DNA from: a virus
Length of the DNA stretch: 50,014 bases
Reading direction: 5' to 3' (one strand)
Virus record (IMG/VR): IMGVR_UViG_3300027834_000009
Span: 1 to 50,014 of that record
Both the position numbers and the translations under genes were made by a program. Numbering within the stretch: the stretch's first letter is position 1; every line of letters begins with the position of its first letter. This document shows, in pieces, positions 1 through 6,409 of the stretch. The notes beneath the pieces are model-generated. The model was given only the letters and a program-made list of their open reading frames with translations. It searched no databases and had not been told where the DNA came from.

Positions 1-38
1 TCTACCGTGGCGACAGTCCAGTCACCCGCGCATTGTGA

Positions 39-56
39 ACCGCCCCGAGAGGCGGT
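39..56. other. GC-rich hairpin downstream of the leftward block
   Basis: ACCGCC and GGCGGT form a 6-bp stem with a CCGAGA loop just beyond the stop of the leftward ssDNA-binding protein gene. The position suits a terminator, but no T-run follows on either strand, so it could also be an mRNA 3' stabiliser or chance. Confidence 0.35.
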
Positions 57-63
57 GTTGTGG

Positions 64-933
64 TTACTGTGGACCGTTTAGATAGTCTGGTGCTGGTGCT
101 ACTCCCGGCTGAGGATAGCCGCTTGGTGCCACTTGAGGTTGCACTGGCTGAGGATAGCCACCCGGTGCTACTTGAGGTGCTACTTGAGGTGCTACTTGAG
201 GTGCTACTTGAGGTGCTACTTGAGGTGCTGGTGCTACACCCGGTTGAGGATAGCCGCCAGGTGCTACTTGAGGTACTGGTGCTACACCCGGTTGAGGTGT
301 AGGTAATGGTAGTGGTGCAGCTGGTCCCACAGCTGGTGTAGGTAATGGTAATGGTGCACTTGTAGCTAATGGTGTAGCACTAACACCCGGTGGTAATGCT
401 ATAGGCTGGCTGAATACTTCCGCAGCATCTGGACCGCTGAGAATTTCCTCACCGTAACCTACCAGCAAGCCCATGCTTAAATTCACATAAATACTGGGAT
501 TGGCCAAATCGGTACCACACTTGATACTAATTTGCAGCTGGTAGTAGTAACCCTTTTTAGCCAAGTTAGGGTCTGAGATTACACTACGGGTTTGGTCATT
601 GTTGTGTACTGTAGGATTGAATCGAGCCTTAGTGTTAGCCTTAAGGATCATGTGGCCTGCGTAAGCTGCAAATTTACCCATGTGCTTTGGGTCATCGCAA
701 TCAATAAATTTCCATGCAAAGTCTGTGCGCTGGAATTCCCCATTAGGATATCCAGCTGCAGCGACTTGATACATTTGCGCATAAAGCTGGTCCCACTCAG
801 GACCCTTGGGGATTGCTAGTCCTGTGTATATTTCAGGCTCGGCTAGTGGTACATTTTGGTAGCCTTTGGTTTGATGTTCGAAAAAGCTACCTTGTACAAG
901 ACGGCCTACAGGTGTTAATAAAAATGTGCTCAT
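64..933 (-). CDS. Phage ssDNA-binding protein, DUF2815-like, with a long QVAP-repeat tail
   Basis: The N-terminal part (about residues 1-180) resembles the DUF2815 family of phage ssDNA-binding proteins (gp2.5-like OB fold). It has an early GRLVQGSFFE stretch, then a W-K-F-x-D-C-D-D segment, a YYYQLQISIKCG strand and a NLSMGLLVGYG segment. Members probably coat single-stranded phage DNA during replication. The last 100 or so residues are low complexity, rich in Pro, Ala, Val, Gln and Gly, with QVAP repeated five times in tandem; the rest of the family is nearer 180-200 residues. The usual acidic SSB tail is not evident (it ends in DYLNGPQ). The gene overlaps the DUF2800 gene upstream by 4 bases, so the two are translated together. 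The family call is moderately firm; the function of the tail is unknown. Confidence 0.65.
   Translation of the reverse strand: MSTFLLTPVGRLVQGSFFEHQTKGYQNVPLAEPEIYTGLAIPKGPEWDQLYAQMYQVAAAGYPNGEFQRTDFAWKFIDCDDPKHMGKFAAYAGHMILKANTKARFNPTVHNNDQTRSVISDPNLAKKGYYYQLQISIKCGTDLANPSIYVNLSMGLLVGYGEEILSGPDAAEVFSQPIALPPGVSATPLATSAPLPLPTPAVGPAAPLPLPTPQPGVAPVPQVAPGGYPQPGVAPAPQVAPQVAPQVAPQVAPQVAPGGYPQPVQPQVAPSGYPQPGVAPAPDYLNGPQ
164..223. repeat. Five tandem copies of a 12-bp unit (GGTGCTACTTGA)
   Basis: Five exact copies of GGTGCTACTTGA lie end to end and continue into degenerate copies on both sides. On the minus strand each encodes QVAP in the tail of the ssDNA-binding protein. The identity of the copies suggests recent slippage expansion. 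Because the unit is a multiple of three, length changes keep the frame. Confidence 0.9.
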
Positions 934-2039
934 AATTTAAATACCTTTTGTGCTAGTTCTGAGGCATCGCCAGTTTTAAGTGATGATTTCCCCTGTGTTG
1001 ATGTGACGTATTGTTTTACTAAATCTTTTGGCATGCCTGCTAATTCGGCCTGATAAGGAGTAATTAGTTTTTCCTCTGATAATTTAATTCCTGTTAACAA
1101 CTCTAAAGTTTTCACCTCCTTTTCATCTGTCCAATCACGAGAGCCACGGCCAAAGCCTTTGTGATAACCTGGTACATGCTTTTGGTTCTCAATTCGCTCA
1201 AGTGCATCCTCTTTGAGCACTTCGAGCCTGTCATCAAGTAGCTTTTTGCTGCGCTCCATGATTGACAAGTAGATACCCAAGTCAGTTTCATTTAAGTCAG
1301 TTAATTGTGGCCTTTCAACAAAGTCAAGTATATGGTCAACTGCCTTCTGATTAGCTGGACAACGGACCATAACAGGACAATATCGGCAATGTTTACCAAC
1401 TCTTGTAACTGGGTTGGTAAATACTTCATTCGCACGAGCTTGCAACCTATGAAATGATTCAGAAAGGCCGCTAACATGCATTGTTTCCTCACGTATCGGA
1501 CCCAACCTATGCCACGCTCTAGGCTGTATAACACCTAAAGTCACACTTTTAACTGGCTTTCCTAGTTTTGTTACTAATTCATCCACTAACCCGTTGCCGT
1601 AGGTGTGCAGCTGGTCGTCAACTTCTCTAGCCAAAAACCCATGCTTATAGTCGAAAATATAAACATGCTGCATTGAGGGTATGTATAGAGCCCAATCTAG
1701 AGTACCCCAACATTCAATATGAATTCGAGTTTGAACCTTTCGCTCAATAAACTCTATCCCGTCTGGATGTCTAACCTTAAGCAGATTTATCCTATCGATG
1801 TAAACTCTAACCTTCGTGATCATTTCCTCGGTTACAATCACACCATTAGTCATAGGTGTTCCAGACGCTAATGGGGACCCTGTATTGATCCAATACTCTG
1901 CTAGTTCGTGCGCCGCTTCCCCAATTTTTGCGGCTTCCCCCTGTTTGTCAGGGAATAGTGCCGACAACGTTGGGTAGGCAGTACAACCGCCTTTTCCCCA
2001 AATTGATGCAGCACTTGGCGCTAGAATAGCATGAGACAT
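930..2039 (-). CDS. DUF2800 family phage nuclease (PD-(D/E)XK, Cas4/RecB-like)
   Basis: The protein opens with a Ser-Ala-Ala-Ser-x-W segment followed by GEAAHELAEYW near residue 40, as in DUF2800. A GTLDWALY...IFDYKHG region near residues 112-135 matches the D-x(n)-(D/E)xK core of PD-(D/E)XK nucleases. Near residue 216 HCRYCPVMVRCPA supplies clustered cysteines like the Fe-S cluster of Cas4/AddB-type nucleases. DUF2800 genes usually sit beside DUF2815 and phage DNA polymerase genes in replication modules, and DUF2815 is the next gene here. The role is probably exonuclease work in phage replication or recombination, which is an inference. It starts one base into the preceding stop (ATG/TAA overlap at 2039). 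Confidence 0.75.
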   Translation of the reverse strand: MSHAILAPSAASIWGKGGCTAYPTLSALFPDKQGEAAKIGEAAHELAEYWINTGSPLASGTPMTNGVIVTEEMITKVRVYIDRINLLKVRHPDGIEFIERKVQTRIHIECWGTLDWALYIPSMQHVYIFDYKHGFLAREVDDQLHTYGNGLVDELVTKLGKPVKSVTLGVIQPRAWHRLGPIREETMHVSGLSESFHRLQARANEVFTNPVTRVGKHCRYCPVMVRCPANQKAVDHILDFVERPQLTDLNETDLGIYLSIMERSKKLLDDRLEVLKEDALERIENQKHVPGYHKGFGRGSRDWTDEKEVKTLELLTGIKLSEEKLITPYQAELAGMPKDLVKQYVTSTQGKSSLKTGDASELAQKVFKL

Positions 2040-2944
2040 TATAGTAACCCTTGCGCTCTGAACGTTGCCCAGTTGAGAACAATAGTGTCTTTAACCTGTG
2101 GCTGCAATGTCAATAGTGCCTTGACCTTTTCCCACTGATTATAGAATGGCGCTACTAATTGCGGCTGAGAGTTCAACTCCATTGGGTTACCGACTCCTAA
2201 ATCATCACAAATATGCTGTGACACACCATTTGGTACAGTGCCTGAGGTGGTATCAGTTGCAATAGTTTTAAACAACTGTAAGTAAGTCATAGCTGCTGCG
2301 CTTTCTTGAGGTGTTGGTGTGGTGTTCACCTCGGGAATAGCTGCAGGTGTCACTTGGGGCACAGGAACTGTACTTTGTACTTCAGTTGGCTGAGGAATTG
2401 TAGGTGACATTGCTCTTGGGTCGTTACCAACTTCTTGAGGTCCGTAACCATTGGCGCGATCTTGAGCCTCAATTTGTTCAATCAATGCCTTATCAGTCTT
2501 TGGCTTGTACTTCCAACATCCCGCACGCTTACCGGTCGTACCCATTTTAGTTTTACCTTTGGTGTGAATTTCAAGGTGATGAGGATAGTTCTGGTCGTCA
2601 GTTTCCACGCCAGCAGCCACAGCCGTATTTGGTAAGGTACCATTCGTCGACTCGTCGATACTTGGGGCTGTTTCTACCACAGTTGGCGCAACGTTTCCCA
2701 CCGGTGGGAATGCTTCTTGCGCTAGTGCTTGTTTTTGCTGGTCGGTTAGCACTGGCGCAACGTCTTTGAATGCTTCTTGAGGGCTTGGCTTAGTTTCTAC
2801 AGATTGTACAATCGCGGTCTCGCCAGCCATCCCACCAATAGGTGTGACATCAGATAAGGTTGGCTGACCAGATACGGCGGATAGTACACGTTCTACGTCT
2901 ACTAACTCATCTATTAATGTGTCTAGTTCTATACTAATTTTCAT
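2039..2944 (-). CDS. Phage protein of unknown function, first gene of the leftward replication operon
   Basis: I cannot name this protein, but three parts are visible. The N-terminus (about 1-30) is acidic and helical. The middle (about 120-165) is basic: EIHTKGKTK...GCWKYKPKTDKALIEQIEAQ. This resembles the ERIHASTK...GTWRxKRGVDxALVxQVEAE segment common in phage proteins coded next to SSB and DUF2800. The C-terminal segment (MTYLQLFKTIA...DDLGV) resembles the end of that same family. The linkers are rich in Pro, Gln and Thr and probably disordered. The gene follows the divergent promoter at 2991-3019. A recombination or replication accessory role is a guess from context only. Confidence 0.6.
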   Translation of the reverse strand: MKISIELDTLIDELVDVERVLSAVSGQPTLSDVTPIGGMAGETAIVQSVETKPSPQEAFKDVAPVLTDQQKQALAQEAFPPVGNVAPTVVETAPSIDESTNGTLPNTAVAAGVETDDQNYPHHLEIHTKGKTKMGTTGKRAGCWKYKPKTDKALIEQIEAQDRANGYGPQEVGNDPRAMSPTIPQPTEVQSTVPVPQVTPAAIPEVNTTPTPQESAAAMTYLQLFKTIATDTTSGTVPNGVSQHICDDLGVGNPMELNSQPQLVAPFYNQWEKVKALLTLQPQVKDTIVLNWATFRAQGLL

Positions 2945-2978
2945 TTTTTACGTTTCCTCGTTTTGAATGAATTACTTG

Positions 2979-3007
2979 TTGACCCGATACACAATAATAG
3001 TTATTCT
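2979..3007 (+). promoter_or_regulatory. Sigma70 promoter for the rightward replication operon
   Basis: TTGACC, a 17-bp spacer and TATTCT lie 33 bp before the first rightward start codon. The promoter sits within an inverted repeat and faces a promoter of the opposite strand. Confidence 0.6.
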
Positions 3008-3019
3008 ATTTCGCGTCAA
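2991..3019 (-). promoter_or_regulatory. Sigma70 promoter for the leftward DUF2800/SSB operon
   Basis: On the minus strand TTGACG (3014-3019), a 17-bp spacer and TATTGT (2991-2996) precede the gene starting at 2944. It overlaps the rightward promoter, so the two probably compete or share one regulator. Confidence 0.5.
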
Positions 3020-3039
3020 CAATAAATTCAAATTAATTC

Positions 3040-3249
3040 ATGCAAACAGTGCAGATAGACAAAGACTATTCAACTCGCGACGGGCGGACGGTGATAATAT
3101 CAAGAATCATTGATAATTCAACGTTTCCCTATCCTGTTGAAGGGTATATTTTACAAGGGGGTAAGCAAGTGGTCGAAGTGTGGAGCATTAAGGGTTTAAT
3201 TAATATCAATGGGTCTACTGATGATAGGGACCTTGTGGAATGTCTATAA
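3040..3249 (+). CDS. Small phage protein, first gene of the rightward replication operon
   Basis: This 69-residue protein has no name I can support. Its start (VQIDKDYSTRDGRTVIISR) and pattern of short beta strands resemble small phage proteins carrying a TRDGRxV motif that are common near replication genes. It has no membrane segment or Cys cluster. It overlaps the helicase gene by 10 bases, indicating coupled translation, and is transcribed from the promoter at 2979-3007. Confidence 0.65.
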   Translation: MQTVQIDKDYSTRDGRTVIISRIIDNSTFPYPVEGYILQGGKQVVEVWSIKGLININGSTDDRDLVECL

Positions 3250-4904
3250 CGCTATACCCTCAGCAAAACAGACTTAGGGATGGTATCTATAACTCGTGGA
3301 ACTCGGGCAATCGCAATGCACTAGCCGTATTACCTACTGGTGGCGGAAAGACTGTATTACTCGCCCATATTATGCGTAATTGGAATGGGGCGAAATGTGC
3401 CATAGCTCACCGTCAAGAGTTAGTTGGTCAAATTTCTTTAGCTCTTGCACGAGAAGAAATTACACATCGCATCATTGCTGCTAAAAGTACTGTCAAAGAA
3501 ATAAGACGCCAACATCGTGTTGAGATTGGGCATTCACAATTTTATAATCCAAACGCACCCACAATGGTGGCGGGTGTCGACACTCTGATCCGCAAGAATG
3601 ATTTATTCGAGCAATTCAAACAAGTAACACTATGGATTCAAGACGAGGCACACCATGTATTGGCGAAAAATAAATGGGGAAAGGCCGCCGATTTATTTCC
3701 TAACGCTTTTGGACTAGGTGTGACAGCCACGCCAATAAGGGCCGACGGTGCGGGGCTTGGTCGCCATGCCGATGGCCTCTTTGATGATATGGTCGTCGGC
3801 GAGGATATGCGGTGGCATATTGATAACAACTACCTTACAGAATATACAATTTTTGTACCAGCAAGTAGCCAGATTGAAATTAATGAGAACGAGGTTGGCT
3901 ATGGGGTTAACGGTGACTTTAATCAAACTCGATTACGCAATGCATACGCGGAACAGCGTAGTCAAATTGTCGGTGACGTGGTAGGCGAGTATATTAGGCG
4001 AACGCCAGATAAACTTGGGGTTACTTTCACCACTGACGTGGAAACTGCCAAAGCGCTGGCCCAAGAGTATCGAGCTAAAGGTGTATCAGCTGAGGCATTA
4101 AGCGCTAAAACTTCAGATTCTATTCGTAACAACATGATCGCCAGATTTCGGCGTGGCGAGATTAAGCAGCTAGTCAATGTAGATCTGTTTGGTGAGGGCT
4201 TCGATTTGCCAGCACTGGAGGTAGTTTCTATGGCGAGACATACAGCAAGTTTCGCGGTTTATGCTCAGCAATTTGGGCGAGCTCTGAGAAAAATGGAAGG
4301 TAAAGACCGCGCTATCATCATTGACCATGTCAATAATGTTGCAAGGCACAACGGACCGCCTGATATTCCAAGGCTCTGGTCACTGGATAGGCGCGAGAAA
4401 CGAGGCAAGCGTGATGAGCCTGACGACGTTATTCCGTACACCTCGTGCGCTGAGTGTTCCCAACCATATCCACAAACTGAAAAAATTTGTCCGTGGTGTG
4501 GCCATTACAGCCCCCCTGCCGCACGTTCCGGTCCTGAGTATGTAGCGGGTGACTTGACCGAGTTATCAGCTGAGGCGCTTAAAAAGATGCGTCATGATGC
4601 GGCTATGTCCTTTATGGGAAGTGAACAGAAATATAACAACATGATTGGTGGCGGATATAGCGACCAGGTTGCTCAAGCTCAGGCAGCCATAGCCCGTGAC
4701 CGTAAAACCTCTCAGGAAAATCTACGAGATGCATTGTCATGGTATGGCGGCATGAGTCGGGCAGCTGGTATACCAGATAGTGAAAGTTACCGCCGTTTTT
4801 ATTTTAGATTCGGTATCGATATTCTAGGCGCCCAAGCACTCAAGAAGGGCGACGCTAAAAAATTAGAAGATAAAGTTAGAGGTTATTTACCATGTATAAA
4901 GTAA
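3240..4904 (+). CDS. SF2 DEAD/DEAH-box helicase with C-terminal zinc ribbon
   Basis: An ATP-dependent helicase of superfamily 2 (SSL2/type III restriction Res-subunit style). The Q-like motif LYPQQNRLRDGI is at residues 5-16, Walker A LPTGGGKT at 31-38, the Walker B box DEAH at 135-138, motif III TATPIR near 163-168, and motif VI QQFGRALRK near 345. After the helicase core there is a zinc ribbon (CAEC...CPWC, around residues 400-420) and a C-terminal helical region. Length (554) is normal for the phage form. It probably unwinds DNA during phage replication or recombination. It overlaps both neighbours (10 and 13 bases), so it is in a tight operon with the methylase and VRR-NUC nuclease. Confidence 0.9.
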   Translation: MSITLYPQQNRLRDGIYNSWNSGNRNALAVLPTGGGKTVLLAHIMRNWNGAKCAIAHRQELVGQISLALAREEITHRIIAAKSTVKEIRRQHRVEIGHSQFYNPNAPTMVAGVDTLIRKNDLFEQFKQVTLWIQDEAHHVLAKNKWGKAADLFPNAFGLGVTATPIRADGAGLGRHADGLFDDMVVGEDMRWHIDNNYLTEYTIFVPASSQIEINENEVGYGVNGDFNQTRLRNAYAEQRSQIVGDVVGEYIRRTPDKLGVTFTTDVETAKALAQEYRAKGVSAEALSAKTSDSIRNNMIARFRRGEIKQLVNVDLFGEGFDLPALEVVSMARHTASFAVYAQQFGRALRKMEGKDRAIIIDHVNNVARHNGPPDIPRLWSLDRREKRGKRDEPDDVIPYTSCAECSQPYPQTEKICPWCGHYSPPAARSGPEYVAGDLTELSAEALKKMRHDAAMSFMGSEQKYNNMIGGGYSDQVAQAQAAIARDRKTSQENLRDALSWYGGMSRAAGIPDSESYRRFYFRFGIDILGAQALKKGDAKKLEDKVRGYLPCIK

Positions 4905-5623
4905 TACAAGGGGATTGTCACAGATTACTGGCATCAATACCTGATAGTTCAATTGACATGGTGCTGACCGATCCGCCCTATGGTACCACCCAATGCGCTT
5001 GGGATAGTGTGTTGGATTTTGACATTATATGGCCTGAACTAATTAGAGTAACTAAACCCAATGCAGCAACACTGCTGATGGCACAGACGCCGTATGATAA
5101 AGTTTTAGGCTGTACTAATTTAAAAATGCTGCGGTACGAGTGGATCTGGGAGAAAACTGCAGCAACTGGATTTTTGAATGCTAAAAAAATGCCCCTTAAG
5201 GCGCATGAAAATATATTAGTTTTTTACAAATCGCTGCCAAGTTTCAATCCGGTAATGACTCGTAGTCACTCTAGGAAAACAGCAAGCAGAAAGACTGTCA
5301 CATCAGAATGCTACGGTAAAGCAATAGAATTGGTAAATTATGATTCTACATCCCGATACCCTCGTAGTGTTCAAATTTTTAATAAGGATAAACAACGTAG
5401 TACCTTACACCCCACTCAGAAGCCCGTAGCTCTTATGGAATATTTAATAAAAACTTACAGCAATGAAGGTGACACGGTGCTTGATTTCACCATGGGTAGC
5501 GGCTCAACTGGTGTGGCAGCCATTAAGAATAAGCGTAATTTTGCAGGCATTGAGCTTGATAAAAGCTACCATAATGCGGCCGAAAATCGAATATTAGAAA
5601 CTATTTGTGAGTATATATTATGA
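4892..5623 (+). CDS. DNA methyltransferase (N6-adenine/N4-cytosine, beta-type order)
   Basis: The catalytic motif IV TDPPYGTTQCAWD is at residues 26-38 and the SAM-binding motif LDFTMGSGSTG lies near 200-212. This order (IV first, motif I last) is that of beta-class amino-methyltransferases. HPTQKPVALMEYLI before motif I is typical of the family. It transfers a methyl group from SAM to an exocyclic amino group of A or C in DNA; the target sequence is not deducible. No restriction enzyme gene is adjacent, so a solitary phage methylase that protects against host restriction or marks DNA is the likeliest reading. It overlaps the neighbours by 13 and 4 bases. Confidence 0.88.
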   Translation: MYKVIQGDCHRLLASIPDSSIDMVLTDPPYGTTQCAWDSVLDFDIIWPELIRVTKPNAATLLMAQTPYDKVLGCTNLKMLRYEWIWEKTAATGFLNAKKMPLKAHENILVFYKSLPSFNPVMTRSHSRKTASRKTVTSECYGKAIELVNYDSTSRYPRSVQIFNKDKQRSTLHPTQKPVALMEYLIKTYSNEGDTVLDFTMGSGSTGVAAIKNKRNFAGIELDKSYHNAAENRILETICEYIL

Positions 5624-6108
5624 CATTCCAACAATGGCAGATCAGGCATGGTGTCAGTGACCAAGCAATGTATGAGTTAGAGCAAATGCTACTCGAACCG
5701 TCAAAGACCACGGGTGACGTAGTGGGCAGTAGTGAGGCTGGTTCACAGCAAAGGATTAGAGCTGCTGCACCGCATCAATGCGGCATACTTTGGCGTAATA
5801 ATGTTGGGGCTTTTGCCGATGAGCGCGGTGTGTGGGTTCGGTATGGTATTTGTAATGATTCTAAGAAAGTCAATGATAAAATTAAGTCGTCAGATTTGAT
5901 AGGTAGCACTAAGATCAGTTATCATGGTCGGCACTTTGGAGTATTTACAGCAATTGAATGCAAAAAACCGGGTTGGAAATTTACCGGTTCTATCCGGGAG
6001 AATGCACAGTTAAAATTTCACAATATTGTCAGGTCTAATGGGGGGATCGCGGGTTTTGCTACCTCTGTAAATGACTACCAACAGATCATTCAGGAGTACA
6101 TAACGTGA
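5620..6108 (+). CDS. VRR-NUC domain nuclease
   Basis: The order of elements fits VRR-NUC, a PD-(D/E)XK nuclease domain common in phages: an N-terminal helix, HQCGILWRNNVGAF (R-N-x-x-G), SSDLIGST near residue 90 (G/S-x-D-L metal ligand), and FTAIECKKPGWKF near residue 109 (the E-x-K catalytic pair). A late Q...F...V...GG.AGFA segment follows (QLKFHNIVRSNGGIAGFA). It probably cleaves branched DNA, as related Holliday-junction resolvase-like enzymes do. Start ATG 5620 overlaps the methylase stop by 4 bases; its own stop overlaps the next GTG start. Confidence 0.85.
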   Translation: MTFQQWQIRHGVSDQAMYELEQMLLEPSKTTGDVVGSSEAGSQQRIRAAAPHQCGILWRNNVGAFADERGVWVRYGICNDSKKVNDKIKSSDLIGSTKISYHGRHFGVFTAIECKKPGWKFTGSIRENAQLKFHNIVRSNGGIAGFATSVNDYQQIIQEYIT

Positions 6109-6404
6109 GATTAAAACCAGATGACCGACGGCAATTTATTTTAGAAGCTGCAACAGAAGAAGCAAAAATTGCAGGTTGGCAATTTATCGAACGTGAGGCC
6201 GTCGCTAATAGGGCTCAGTGCACACCTACTCTGATAAATCACTATTTCAAAAATATGAAAAGTCTCAAAAGCGATGTCATGCAATACTCTGTTGATATGG
6301 GTATTCCTGAAGTTATCGCACACGGTTTAGTTATGGGGGATGCTGTCGCACTGTCGGCAAGCAAGGAGTTAAAACAACGGGCGAAAGCCTTAATAATGGG
6401 TTGA
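6105..6404 (+). CDS. Small TetR-like helix-turn-helix protein
   Basis: Residues 5-55 match the DNA-binding part of TetR regulators: RRQFILEAATEEAKIAGW, then EAVANRAQCTPTLINHYF, the typical A-x-x-A-x-x-(S/T)xxx-(L/I)-(Y/N)-xYF recognition helix. At 99 residues it lacks the large ligand-binding half of TetR (normally about 200 residues). It starts with GTG in a GTGA overlap with the nuclease stop. It sits between nuclease and primase genes rather than beside an operator, so it may be a DNA-binding replication factor instead of a repressor. No target site is evident. Confidence 0.7.
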   Translation: MRLKPDDRRQFILEAATEEAKIAGWQFIEREAVANRAQCTPTLINHYFKNMKSLKSDVMQYSVDMGIPEVIAHGLVMGDAVALSASKELKQRAKALIMG

Positions 6405-6409
6405 AGTAT

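Larger units (their letters stand above)
2976..3022. repeat. Inverted repeat TTGTTGAC/GTCAACAA around divergent promoters
   Basis: Perfect 8-bp arms at 2976-2983 and 3015-3022 extend imperfectly inward (TTGTTGACcCGA on one side, TTGTTGACgCGA on the other strand). Each arm contains the -35 box of one of the two divergent promoters. The symmetry suggests a two-site operator; it differs from the TGCAACnGTTGCA operator of the early region. Confidence 0.6.

Noticed and set aside
39-56. Strong terminator at the left end
   Set aside because: The stem is good but no T-run follows on either strand, so it is listed only as a hairpin.
60-302. Rightward 80-codon frame rich in Leu-Glu-Val
   Set aside because: It is the antisense image of the QVAP repeat of the ssDNA-binding gene.
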